From the NCBI GenBank assembly GCA_031263155.1, contig JAISGK010000038.1, positions 1 through 43,930 on the forward strand: a DNA stretch of 43,930 nucleotides, written 5' to 3'. This DNA comes from Clostridiales bacterium. GTDB taxonomy: Bacteria > Bacillota > Clostridia > Lachnospirales > WQUN01. Shown piece after piece: positions 18,088 through 26,531 of the stretch (position 1 is its first letter; each line of letters opens with the position of its first letter). The translations under genes were made by a program, and so were the position numbers. A model generated the notes under the pieces. The model was given only the letters and a program-made list of their open reading frames with translations, did no database searches and was not told the origin of the DNA.

Positions 18088-19485
18088 TTATTCCCGAACA
18101 AGGGATTCGCCAAGCAAATAAACGTCTCCCGCTCCTACAGTTATCAACAGATCACCTGCTCCGCAGTGTTCGATTAGGAAATTTCGAGCAAGTTCGACCG
18201 AATCGCAATAAATCGCCGAAGTTCCTGTCGAATTAATGCGGTCTGCCAAATCTCGGGAATGTATAAGCCCAGTGTCTTTTTCTCTGGCGGCATATATGTC
18301 CATAACCAGCACCACGTCAGCAGAGCCGAAGGAGTTGGCAAACTCGCTTGCCAGGGCTTTCGTGCGCGTGTACGTGTGAGGTTGAAAAACGCAATATATC
18401 TTTTTGTGCTTGGATTTAGACGCGGCGGTAAGGGTCGCAACTATCTCTGTGGGGTGATGCGCGTAATCGTCTATGACGCGCGCGCCATTAAATATCCCCT
18501 TGTCCTCGAAGCGTCGTTTTGCTCCGTCAAAGCTGTTTAAGCCGGCGGCCACAGATTCGAAATTGGCCCCGGCGGCCATAGACGCGGCGGTAGCCGCCAG
18601 GGCGTTAAGCACATTATGCTCCCCGTGAATCTTTGGCGTTACATCCCCCAGTCTTTCCCCGTTGTGATATATGGTAAAAGCCGGGTGGCCATCGGTATCG
18701 TATTCCACACCGTCGGCGAAGAAATGATCCGCCGCGTGCCCGTCATAATCGTCGCCCTTGACAGATCCTTTTTCCATTCCGTAGGTAATAACCTTGCACT
18801 CTAGCCCCTCGTACACCTCTTTATCCACACCTTCGAAGACAACTAGCGCGCCATCGGCGGGTATCTTTTTCGCGAACTCACGGAATGACTGCTTTATCTG
18901 CTCTAAGCTCGAAAAATAATCCAGATGATCCGCGTCAATATTGAGTATAACGCCTATTTTGGGGTAAAATTTGAGAAAATTATCACAATATTCGCAGCTT
19001 TCCACAACAAAGTATTCCTTGCCGCCCAGTTTGAAATATCCGCCTATGGATGCAAGGTACCCTCCTACTGATACTGTGGGGTTCATGTTAGCGGCAAGTA
19101 ATATATCCGCCACCATAGATGTGGTGGAGGTTTTGCCATGCGTACCCGCCACACATATGGGGCAATCGAATTCGCGCATGATCTCGCCCAGCAGCCGCGC
19201 CCTATCGACTATCTTTATGCCCAATAGGCCAGCCGCTTCCATTTCAGGGTTATCGGGCTTGACAGCGGACGTGTTAACCACCAGGTCAATATCGGGGGTT
19301 ATATTGGACGCGCTATGCCCTTTATAAACAGTAACGCCCAGTAATTTTAAAGATTCGGTTATTTCAGAGGATTTTACGTCTGATCCACTGACGATCCATC
19401 CTTTGCTGCGCAATATCTCGGCCAACCCGCTCATGCTGACCCCGCCGATACCTATAAAATACGCCTTTTTTATATCGTTGCTCAT
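18088..19485 (-). CDS. murC: UDP-N-acetylmuramate--L-alanine ligase
   Basis: The 465-residue protein has the normal length for MurC. It opens with a Rossmann motif (FIGIGGVSMSGLAEIL), then the ATP-binding P-loop AGTHGKTSTTSM at about 113-124. The central domain includes NIDADHLDYF, EHNVLNALAA and RRFEDKG. The C-terminal Mur ligase domain has VIDDYAHHPTEI and FQPHTYTRT. It adds L-Ala to UDP-MurNAc in the cytoplasm at the first peptide step of peptidoglycan synthesis. AGGAGAG-like sequence lies upstream of the ATG. It is transcribed divergently from glgC. Confidence 0.96.
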   Translation of the reverse strand: MSNDIKKAYFIGIGGVSMSGLAEILRSKGWIVSGSDVKSSEITESLKLLGVTVYKGHSASNITPDIDLVVNTSAVKPDNPEMEAAGLLGIKIVDRARLLGEIMREFDCPICVAGTHGKTSTTSMVADILLAANMNPTVSVGGYLASIGGYFKLGGKEYFVVESCEYCDNFLKFYPKIGVILNIDADHLDYFSSLEQIKQSFREFAKKIPADGALVVFEGVDKEVYEGLECKVITYGMEKGSVKGDDYDGHAADHFFADGVEYDTDGHPAFTIYHNGERLGDVTPKIHGEHNVLNALAATAASMAAGANFESVAAGLNSFDGAKRRFEDKGIFNGARVIDDYAHHPTEIVATLTAASKSKHKKIYCVFQPHTYTRTKALASEFANSFGSADVVLVMDIYAAREKDTGLIHSRDLADRINSTGTSAIYCDSVELARNFLIEHCGAGDLLITVGAGDVYLLGESLVRE

Positions 19486-19574
19486 AAAACAACTCTCCTT
19501 CTTTCAATAAATTTTCCGAATCTAGCGTGTAAATTTTGCATCAAATCAAATATCTTTGCGGGCATTGCGCCCGT

Positions 19575-19580
19575 ATTATA
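19575..19580 (-). promoter_or_regulatory. Possible -10 element for murC
   Basis: A perfect TATAAT occurs on the - strand about 90 bases upstream of the murC start. No good TTGACA lies at 17 bases; a TTGAGC lies at only 13. A GGGC/GCCC hairpin follows just downstream. This is a weak call. The rest of the murC-glgC gap (19486-19738) shows no gene. Confidence 0.3.
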
Positions 19581-19738
19581 CATTTTAGACTATGCTCAAG
19601 AAAATAAACTGTTCGTGGCCAACTTCATCATAAATATGTGAACTTTATGCCAAGCAACTCACAAAAGCCCTTACGCTTGCAATTTTATAACATTATGTTA
19701 AACTGTTTATTGATGACTTAATCGAGGAGTTGTTTAAG

Positions 19739-21022
19739 GTGAAAAAGAAAGAAATGATTGCCATGCTGCTGGCGGGCGGACAAGGCAGTCGGCTCGGTGT
19801 GCTGACAAATAGCAAAGCAAAGCCCGCAGTGTCGTTCGGCGGCAAGTACCGCTTCATAGACTTCCCTATGTCCAACTGCATCAACTCCGGGGTGGATACC
19901 GTAGGCGTACTCACGCAATATCAGCCGCTGCTGCTTAATAGGCACATCGGAATAGGTATTCCGTGGGACTTGGACAGGAGCAGCGGCGGGGTTACCATTC
20001 TTGCTCCCCATATGAAAGGTGAACATGGCGAATGGTACTCTGGCACGGCAAACGCTATTTACCAAAACATCGAATTTATCGAAGAATATGACCCTGACTA
20101 TATACTTATCCTCGCTGGCGACCACATCTATAAAATGGACTACAGCAAAATGCTGGACTTTCATAAGCAAAAAAATTGCGATGCAACCATAGCTGTGCGC
20201 GAGGTTCCGCTTGAAGAAGCGGATCGCTTTGGCATTATGAACTGCAACCCAGATGACAGCATCTACGAATTTGACGAAAAACCGAAAAATCCAAAGAGTA
20301 ACCTCGCGAGCATGGGCCTTTATATCTTTACTTGGAAAAAACTGAGGGAAGCCCTCGTCGCTGACTATAGAGATCACGATAACAGCGATTTTGGCAAACA
20401 CATCATACCTCGAATGTTGGGGGAAAATCAAGTAGTGTTCGCATACAGATTTAATGACTATTGGAAAGATGTTGGCACTATCGAATCATATTGGATGGCC
20501 AACATGGAGTTGATAAAAACCTTGCCCGATTTTAATCTTTACGATGATTTTTGGAAAATATATACCGACAGCGAGCACCAATCGCCTCAATACACAGGCC
20601 CCGAAGCGGATGTTCGCGCCAGCCTTTTGGCGGATGGCTGCGAGATTTACGGCGCGGTGTACAACTCTGTTCTTGGTGCGGACACCTTTGTGGGCGAGGG
20701 CACGGTCATACGTGACTCGATTATCATGGAAGGAGGGCATATAGGCAAAAATTCGCGCATAGAGCGAGCCATCATTGACGAGCAATGCGCTATAGGAGAC
20801 AATGTGGTTATAGGCGAAGGAGACAATATCCCTAATAATCTTAAACCAAAGATTTATGACACGGGCATAACCGTTGTGGCTGAACACGCCGTCGTGCCCG
20901 ATGGCGTTACAATAGGTAAAAATTGTGTTATCGCCGGCGTTTCCTCACTTGACGAATACACAGACAACCGGCTTTGCAGCGGGGGTTCCATTATTCACGA
21001 GCCGGGCGCAAACAATAGCTGA
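19739..21022 (+). CDS. glgC: Glucose-1-phosphate adenylyltransferase, catalytic subunit
   Basis: The start is taken at GTG 19739, which has GAGGAG nine bases upstream; the TTG at 19730 lies directly on that site. The 427-residue protein has the nucleotidyltransferase signature [12 protein letters not shown] near the start, then [36 protein letters not shown] and a C-terminal left-handed beta-helix ([18 protein letters not shown]). It makes ADP-glucose from ATP and glucose-1-phosphate, the committed step of bacterial glycogen synthesis. It is followed by glgD, as in Bacillus and Clostridia. The other glycogen genes (glgA, glgB, glgP) are not in the window. Confidence 0.95.
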   Translation: MKKKEMIAMLLAGGQGSRLGVLTNSKAKPAVSFGGKYRFIDFPMSNCINSGVDTVGVLTQYQPLLLNRHIGIGIPWDLDRSSGGVTILAPHMKGEHGEWYSGTANAIYQNIEFIEEYDPDYILILAGDHIYKMDYSKMLDFHKQKNCDATIAVREVPLEEADRFGIMNCNPDDSIYEFDEKPKNPKSNLASMGLYIFTWKKLREALVADYRDHDNSDFGKHIIPRMLGENQVVFAYRFNDYWKDVGTIESYWMANMELIKTLPDFNLYDDFWKIYTDSEHQSPQYTGPEADVRASLLADGCEIYGAVYNSVLGADTFVGEGTVIRDSIIMEGGHIGKNSRIERAIIDEQCAIGDNVVIGEGDNIPNNLKPKIYDTGITVVAEHAVVPDGVTIGKNCVIAGVSSLDEYTDNRLCSGGSIIHEPGANNS

Positions 21023-21027
21023 GCGGA

Positions 21028-21079
21028 AAGGAGGACGATACCAAAACCCGCGTAATGAACTTTTGGTATCAATAATATC
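21028..21079 (+). promoter_or_regulatory. Split glgD ribosome binding site: SD, perfect hairpin, then start
   Basis: A strong AAAGGAGGA at 21028-21035 lies 44 bases before the glgD ATG, far beyond normal spacing. Between them GATACCAAAA (21037-21046) and TTTTGGTATC (21061-21070) form a perfect 10-bp stem. If the hairpin folds, the base after the SD and the nine bases before the ATG leave about ten unpaired bases, which is normal spacing. The loop also holds an ATG (21054) that opens a six-codon frame ending before the glgD start. No other SD is visible near the ATG. Confidence 0.6.
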
Positions 21080-22192
21080 ATGAGGGCAATAGGCATTATT
21101 TTAGCCGGCGGCAACAACGAACGCCTGGGCGAGCTTACCGAGATGCGAGCCACATCCGCCTTACCGGTGGGGAGCTGCTATCGCGCGCTGGACTTTCCCC
21201 TTTCCAATATGTCCAACTCGGGGCTGGATAAAGTCGCGGTCATAACACAGTACAACTCCCGCTCGCTTCACGATCATCTCTCCAGCGCCAAGTGGTGGGA
21301 CTTGGGACGCAAGCAGGGCGGCCTGTTTATCTTCTCGCCCTACCTGAGCAGCAAAAGCTCGTTTTGGTTTCGCGGTACAGCGGACAGTATTTATCAAAAT
21401 ATTACGTATCTAAAACGCTCTAATGAGACATATGTCATCATCGCCTCGGGTAACGCCGTGTACAAAATGGATTATAACGACCTTGTTAACTACCATATTC
21501 GCAAAGACGCCGATGTGTCTATTGTATATCGCCACGCGAACGACGGCGACGACCTGCGCCAATACGGCGTAATGGAGTTCGACGCGTTCGACAGGCTCAC
21601 AGATTTGGAGGAAAAGCCGCTGGAGCCGCAAAGCGACTTTATCTCTATGGGTATCTATGTTATTCAACGCACCATGCTTATTAAGCTGCTAGAAGCCATT
21701 CAGGCGGAAGAGCGCTACGACCTCGTGAAGGATGTTTTTATCCGCTACCGTAAAAAACTGCGAATATATGGCTACCGGTTTGACGGATACTGGAATTCGC
21801 TTAATAGCATTAAGTCGTACTATGATTGTAACATGGACTTCTTGCGCAAAGATATTCGCGACCTGTTCACCAAAACAACGCCATACATCGCCACCAAGCC
21901 AAAAGACGAGCCCCCCGGCAAGTACAACTCCGGCGCGATGGCTAAAGGCGCGCTCATTGGCAGTGGCTCTATCATAAACGGCTATGTGGGTAATAGCGTG
22001 TTGTTCAGAAAAGTGTTCACTGGTGATAATTCATCCATACGCAATTCAATTGTTATGGAGGGCAGTTATATAGGTAATAATTGCGTGGTCGAACACGCAA
22101 TACTAGATAAAGAGGTCATACTTTCCGATGGCAAGCAAGTAATCGGAACGCCGGAGCATCCCGTCATTATCGCAAAAAGCACTGTATTATAA
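21080..22192 (+). CDS. glgD: Glucose-1-phosphate adenylyltransferase subunit GlgD
   Basis: The 370-residue protein is a GlgC paralogue: IILAGGNNERLGELTEMR, LPVGSCYRALDFPLSNM, FWFRGTADSIYQN and ASGNAVYKMDY, then a shortened beta-helix tail (IRNSIVMEGSYIGNN). The signature loop is GGNNERLG rather than GGQGSRLG and the usual K-P-A of GlgC is changed. This is typical of GlgD, the modulatory partner of GlgC in Gram-positive bacteria. The ATG at 21080 is the only plausible start because the homology begins within three codons. The leader is described separately. Confidence 0.93.
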   Translation: MRAIGIILAGGNNERLGELTEMRATSALPVGSCYRALDFPLSNMSNSGLDKVAVITQYNSRSLHDHLSSAKWWDLGRKQGGLFIFSPYLSSKSSFWFRGTADSIYQNITYLKRSNETYVIIASGNAVYKMDYNDLVNYHIRKDADVSIVYRHANDGDDLRQYGVMEFDAFDRLTDLEEKPLEPQSDFISMGIYVIQRTMLIKLLEAIQAEERYDLVKDVFIRYRKKLRIYGYRFDGYWNSLNSIKSYYDCNMDFLRKDIRDLFTKTTPYIATKPKDEPPGKYNSGAMAKGALIGSGSIINGYVGNSVLFRKVFTGDNSSIRNSIVMEGSYIGNNCVVEHAILDKEVILSDGKQVIGTPEHPVIIAKSTVL

Positions 22193-22276
22193 CGTTTTGG
22201 CGTGTCGTATTCTCGCGTATTGTTTGAGCTATATAGCAAAAAAATTCCCTATAAGCTGTATATTCGCATTTTATTA

Positions 22277-22305
22277 TTGATTTTTTTTGCGATGGACTCT
22301 ATAAT
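22277..22305 (+). promoter_or_regulatory. SigA-type promoter of spoVG
   Basis: TTGATT at 22277-22282, a 17-base spacer containing a T-run, and a perfect TATAAT at 22300-22305 lie about 75 bases before the spoVG start. The 22193-22381 gap has no other convincing feature. I do not see a clear SigH promoter, which drives spoVG in Bacillus. Confidence 0.6.
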
Positions 22306-22381
22306 ACTAGGAGCAAGAAAATTTTGGCAGGCGGTAGTTGGCGAAGCGAAATGTCTAACGCAGGGGGAGAAGACAGTACAA

Positions 22382-22684
22382 ATGGACATCACTGACGTGC
22401 GGATCAGGAAGGTAAACCGCGAAGGCAAGATGAAGGCCATTGTGTCCGTTACATTTGATAACGAGTTTGTCGTTCATGATATTAAAGTCATCGAAGGCGA
22501 CAAAGGTCTCTTTATCGCGATGCCCAGCCGTAAAACTCTAGATGGCGAATTTAGAGACATAGCGCACCCCATCAATTCTTTGGTGCGCCAACGTATTCAA
22601 GATGCGGTACTGGAGAAATACGAACTGGCGTTGTTGTCGGACGAGGCGGCCATTGCGGAAGTCACGACCACATTGTGGAATTAA
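22382..22684 (+). CDS. spoVG: Septation/sporulation regulator SpoVG
   Basis: From ATG 22382, preceded by GGGGGAGA, the product has 100 residues. This start matches the family N-terminus ([12 protein letters not shown]); the frame is open to 22202, but that part is AT-rich and non-homologous. The core segments [20 protein letters not shown] and EFRDIAHPI are near-invariant in SpoVG. The protein is a small site-specific DNA/RNA-binding regulator that affects septation and sporulation in Bacillus and surface genes in other Firmicutes. Its presence supports a Firmicutes origin but does not prove that the organism sporulates. Confidence 0.95.
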   Translation: MDITDVRIRKVNREGKMKAIVSVTFDNEFVVHDIKVIEGDKGLFIAMPSRKTLDGEFRDIAHPINSLVRQRIQDAVLEKYELALLSDEAAIAEVTTTLWN

Positions 22685-22716
22685 ACAATAAACACGCAAA
22701 ATTTATTTGCTGCCGC

Positions 22717-22764
22717 AAAACCCAACTGCCTTTGCGAGGCGCGGGTTTTACGACAGCCTTTTTT
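22717..22764 (+). terminator. Terminator after spoVG
   Basis: AAAACCC (22717-22723) pairs with GGGTTTT (22743-22749), enclosing a GCCT/AGGC inner stem. A T6 run follows at 22759-22764. It lies between the convergent spoVG and glycosidase genes and may serve both. Confidence 0.7.
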
Positions 22765-22798
22765 GTTTGTCTATGCGTGAAGACGCCGCCCTCTATCG

Positions 22799-24571
22799 TT
22801 ACGCGTTATCCATTATCCTGTTTGCCAGCGACAGAAATACCGCCGACCCCCACGACATAAGCGGAGCGCGTATCTGCCCCTTGTCTTCTGAAAACGGGAT
22901 ATCTTGCCAGGTTTTGGGTTCCTTGCGAAAGGTGCTGTAACCCAGCGCGGGGCCATTTACTAGCACGGCGTTGAGATAACGCGCCGCTATTAATCGGGCG
23001 GCGTCTATTTTACCCGCGTCGAACAAGCCGTTGATCATTAACATATTTACCGGCGCTATAACGGGGCCTCGCGTAAACGAAAACACACGGAATTTCTCGC
23101 TCTTTTGCGATTCAGACGTGATGCCACAATCGGTGAGAAAGTCTTCTTCGTCTGTCAGCCGCGCCGTGATTTTGTCTATAATATCTTTCGGCAAACGCGA
23201 GCCCAGGCAGATGGGCTGCAACTGCGCCGCGCAACCGCACTTGTGCAGAGCGCCCGTCTTGGTCGCCTTGCCTAAAAATTGCTCGCCGTCCCATAATTCA
23301 TTAATCAAAAAGTCAATAACCCGCTGGCTTTCGCTTTGCCAACGCTCCGCTTCATCCGTTTTGTTCAGGCGTTTGGCAAGACGAGCCAACGCCTCGTTGG
23401 TAAACACCATATAGGCCATGAGATCGGGCGATTGCAACGGCAAGCCCGCCTCAAAAATGGTCGCTTCATCATACCCTGATTCGTCTGGGTGATAATACGC
23501 GGGCAAACCTGTGTGCGCGTGGTCGTGGTTGGTATACCACCATTCGCGATATTTTGACAGGCGGTCATACATACGCTCATAATCTTCTATCGCAAGAGGG
23601 GTTGTGTCAAAATTGTCCAACATGTAGCAGATGGTGTAGCCAAACAGCGGCGGCTTTGTGGATACCCATATCGCCTGGTTCATGTCGGTTACGTTATCGG
23701 GCAGTCCGCCGCGCTCGTCTTGAAAATTGAAAAACGACAGAATGAGCCGCCACGCCTCTTTTATATTTTGTCGCATCGCCAAAGCCGCAAAGCATTGCTG
23801 CCATCCAGAGGCGCAAACAAGCAGCAGTTTGTGCATGTAAACGACTGTGTCTGTGAGACTGCCTTGAGGGCCCATGCGCGATATCCACGCTATCCACGCG
23901 GCGCGGCGGGCCATTTCTTTATACACAGGGGCAACCTTGGCGTACACCGTGTTAAATTGTTCAAACTCCGCAAGCATATCGGCGCGAGCCTGGTCAAATT
24001 CCTTGTACGACTCGAAGGTCACACCGTTGGAATAATATTCGTGTATGGCTACTTCGCCCGCGCCGTCGATGCTCTCCATAATATCAATCTTGTAAGGGAA
24101 GGGAGAGACCTCTCTAAAATTCCATTGGGCCTCGGTGGTCATTACCCCGCTTATGCGCTTGAACAGCAGCTTGCCTTTGAAATTAAACGCCGCCTCCAGC
24201 TCGTTACCCTCGCGTCGTATTGCCGCGCCTTCATGCATCTCCGGCTCGTGAAAAACGCGCGCGATAACCCCGCATACGCGAACGCGCAATACCTGCGGCG
24301 TCTCGTATGTAAACTGCGCGACGCCTTCTGGGGTCTTTACGGTAAGGCAGGACTCGTCAGAATGGTAAATAAACGGCAGCTCGGTTCCCGCCTTGCCTAT
24401 AAAAGCTATACGCATGAGGTTGGGTCTGTCCAGCACAACGGCCTCGGATCGGCAATGGGTCAAGTAGAGTTGTTTGTCGCCACGAAACTGGTATATGGAC
24501 AAAAAAGCCCCCGCGCGCGAAAAAGGCGCGTCTTCCAGTGTAAACTGTCTGTTCGTTCCAAATAGTATCAT
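22799..24571 (-). CDS. (alpha/alpha)6 glycosidase-like protein, GH63/MGH1-like, copy B
   Basis: The 590-residue protein lacks a signal peptide, so it is probably cytoplasmic. An N-terminal beta-rich domain occupies about 1-200. A helical (alpha/alpha)6 domain follows with GWQQCFAALAMRQNIKEAW, GGLPDNVTDMNQAIW, PDESGYDEATIF and SWGSAVFLSLA. The ESG-Y-D motif sits where GH63/GH37-type inverting glycosidases have their acid Asp. I see no obvious Glu-containing base motif just before the SWG segment, so activity is uncertain. The ATG overlaps the stop of the upstream paralogue by ATGA, so the two are translationally coupled. With the ABC importer genes upstream, it likely trims imported oligosaccharides. 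Confidence 0.7.
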   Translation of the reverse strand: MILFGTNRQFTLEDAPFSRAGAFLSIYQFRGDKQLYLTHCRSEAVVLDRPNLMRIAFIGKAGTELPFIYHSDESCLTVKTPEGVAQFTYETPQVLRVRVCGVIARVFHEPEMHEGAAIRREGNELEAAFNFKGKLLFKRISGVMTTEAQWNFREVSPFPYKIDIMESIDGAGEVAIHEYYSNGVTFESYKEFDQARADMLAEFEQFNTVYAKVAPVYKEMARRAAWIAWISRMGPQGSLTDTVVYMHKLLLVCASGWQQCFAALAMRQNIKEAWRLILSFFNFQDERGGLPDNVTDMNQAIWVSTKPPLFGYTICYMLDNFDTTPLAIEDYERMYDRLSKYREWWYTNHDHAHTGLPAYYHPDESGYDEATIFEAGLPLQSPDLMAYMVFTNEALARLAKRLNKTDEAERWQSESQRVIDFLINELWDGEQFLGKATKTGALHKCGCAAQLQPICLGSRLPKDIIDKITARLTDEEDFLTDCGITSESQKSEKFRVFSFTRGPVIAPVNMLMINGLFDAGKIDAARLIAARYLNAVLVNGPALGYSTFRKEPKTWQDIPFSEDKGQIRAPLMSWGSAVFLSLANRIMDNA

Positions 24572-26421
24572 GCCATGACCCCCTTTTCCGCCTTGTCAGC
24601 TTTGGAATCGTTGTATAGCATCGCTCCAAGCACAAGAAACACCGCAGCGCCCCACGAGCTATAAAAACCCGGCATCATACGACCGCCTTTAAACGGCGGC
24701 AACACAGGCTTAAAGCCTGTAGGCCTGGGATCTTTCTGCGGCGGGCTTTGCACTATTGTCTGCGGCCCCACCTCAAGCGAGCGTTCACACCAGTTGTACG
24801 CGTTTTTGAGCGCCACTTCTTTTTCGCCGGCGTTGTATAACCCCACTGTCATCATCAATTGAACAGGCGCAAGAATGGTGCCCAGCATAAACGACCCATA
24901 AGTTACGTCATAATACCTGCTTTGCTGGCTTTCGGACGCGAAACCGGCAGGCATGAAAAAGGTGTCTGTATTACCCGCCGCCTCGCCAATTTTACGCCTT
25001 ATCTGTTCGGGCAGCCGCTTGCCCAGTATAATGGGCTGGTATACGGCGATGCTTTCTTCGTCAACAACCTCGCGGGTCGTGTCCATAAAGCACACGAATT
25101 TAGCGCCGTTCCAATATACCTTTATCATGGTGTCCAGCAATTCTTTTGAGCGAATGTCATATGCCCGCGCTTCTTCATGCTTGCCCATGCGGGCGGCGAG
25201 TTTGGCAATCGCTTCAAACATCAGCACAAGGAACGCGCACAAATCGGGGGTGGATGTGGGCATACCCCTGCGGAAAATGGAGGCGTCGTCCCAGCCGGAT
25301 TCGTCGGCGTGCATATACGATGGTATGCCGTCCCTATCCCTGTCCCGCAGGATGAACCAATATTCTGCCCACTTTTTCATAGGCTCGTACAGTTTTTCGC
25401 AATGCGCGGGGGTAAGGGCGTCTATACCCACGCGATCCAGGATATAGCTGAGAGCGAAGCCTTGAAATACCGGTTTCGCGGCCAGCATGGTCACGTAATG
25501 ATCGCTTACGCTGTCTGGCAGCATACCAAATTCATCCTGCACGGAAAACATGGAATACAACAGATCTATCGCGGTATCCAAATCCTTCCACAAAGCCATG
25601 GCGTGATAACTCTGATGCCAGCCCATAGCGCGCACCAGCGGCCCGTTGCGCATCATAAATACCATATTTGTTTTTACCATGCCCTTGGCGCCCAGGTAGC
25701 AGCTCCAGATAACGTATATGGCAAACAAGCGAATATGCGCGTATTTATCTGGCACAGGCTCATATTTCATGGCCCAGGCATAAAAATCGTCCCAATTCTC
25801 TTTAACGCAATCGTCAAAGCCGCGTGGCGTTGCTTTCTCCACAGTCGTTTCGGCGTAGTGGATGTAGCCATGGGTCTCGCCGTCTTTGTCTGGCGTCCAG
25901 ATGATCTCGCCGTCGTCGGCTTTTATGCTCCACGCGTCCCAGCGGGCATTGTTTGTTTGCGCGCCCTTTAACGTTTCCCACAAAAAAGACCCTATCAACG
26001 CGAACGACGCGCACACGCTGCCGTCCAAACGGTCGATAAACAATTCGTGCGGCCGCGTTTTTATAAAGAATCTGACGCCAAGGCCCCCTGTCGAGCGTAT
26101 CTGCATAGTGTTAACGCCGTCGTAACACATCTCGATTGTGCCTCCCTCGGCACACGTGCCTCTGTCGGTACACACTTTAAGAACGCCCGGGTTTGCCTGA
26201 TATGTAAAGGGTACTGCCTCGCCGTCAACCAGCGGTTCTACTTGCACAAGGTTATAGCGGTTGTATCTTTGCATGTCGTAATAGCTGTTTGATATAGAAA
26301 AGAAGAGCTTTTGCGGCCCTTCCTCCTCGGATATGTCATAGCCGTAAAGCACCATCAAACGTGACAAGCGACGACTAAACGGTATCATTGATATATCGAG
26401 ATTATTTATGGAAAAATCCAA
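24568..26421 (-). CDS. (alpha/alpha)6 glycosidase-like protein, GH63/MGH1-like, copy A
   Basis: I start this at TTG 26421, behind a run of six G residues. The frame extends to 26508, but that extension would encode a terminator hairpin, and homology to copy B begins only at this point (DFSINNL...PFSR). The product then has 617 residues. It shares the layout of copy B: a beta domain, MGWHQSYHAMALWKDLDTA, GMLPDSVSDHYVTML, ADESGWDDASIF and FYSSWGAAVFLVLG. No secretion signal is visible. The paralogues have diverged strongly, suggesting different substrates. It is downstream of the sugar-binding protein gene, separated by a hairpin that may lower its expression. Confidence 0.7.
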   Translation of the reverse strand: MDFSINNLDISMIPFSRRLSRLMVLYGYDISEEEGPQKLFFSISNSYYDMQRYNRYNLVQVEPLVDGEAVPFTYQANPGVLKVCTDRGTCAEGGTIEMCYDGVNTMQIRSTGGLGVRFFIKTRPHELFIDRLDGSVCASFALIGSFLWETLKGAQTNNARWDAWSIKADDGEIIWTPDKDGETHGYIHYAETTVEKATPRGFDDCVKENWDDFYAWAMKYEPVPDKYAHIRLFAIYVIWSCYLGAKGMVKTNMVFMMRNGPLVRAMGWHQSYHAMALWKDLDTAIDLLYSMFSVQDEFGMLPDSVSDHYVTMLAAKPVFQGFALSYILDRVGIDALTPAHCEKLYEPMKKWAEYWFILRDRDRDGIPSYMHADESGWDDASIFRRGMPTSTPDLCAFLVLMFEAIAKLAARMGKHEEARAYDIRSKELLDTMIKVYWNGAKFVCFMDTTREVVDEESIAVYQPIILGKRLPEQIRRKIGEAAGNTDTFFMPAGFASESQQSRYYDVTYGSFMLGTILAPVQLMMTVGLYNAGEKEVALKNAYNWCERSLEVGPQTIVQSPPQKDPRPTGFKPVLPPFKGGRMMPGFYSSWGAAVFLVLGAMLYNDSKADKAEKGVMA

Positions 26422-26447
26422 TGCCCATGCCCCCCAAAAAACATCAC

Positions 26448-26475
26448 AGCAGAGGCGACAACTCTCGCCTCTGCT
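26448..26475 (-). terminator. Intercistronic hairpin/terminator between binding-protein and glycosidase genes
   Basis: AGCAGAGGCGA (26448-26458) and its complement at 26465-26475 form a perfect 11-bp stem with a six-base loop. On the - strand a T6 run follows after GTGATG. It would cap the messenger of the importer genes and allow partial read-through into the glycosidases, as is common in sugar ABC operons. Confidence 0.75.
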
Positions 26476-26531
26476 TATACAAAAATAGATTGTCAGAATG
26501 CGCTTCACAAGAACACAGGGAGCCAGGTCTC

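Noticed and set aside
19718..20431. 237-residue - strand frame opposite glgC
   Set aside because: Shadow of the glgC coding strand; glgC motifs are unmistakable.
22202..22381. N-terminal extension of SpoVG
   Set aside because: The region carries a promoter, and the SpoVG family starts at the ATG at 22382.
23720..24565. 281-residue + strand frame opposite the glycosidase gene
   Set aside because: It lies wholly antisense to a better-supported gene and has the His/Arg-rich composition of a shadow frame. The same applies to the long + frame at 25177-25971.
26422..26508. N-terminal extension of glycosidase copy A
   Set aside because: It would translate the 11-bp terminator hairpin and has no counterpart in copy B.
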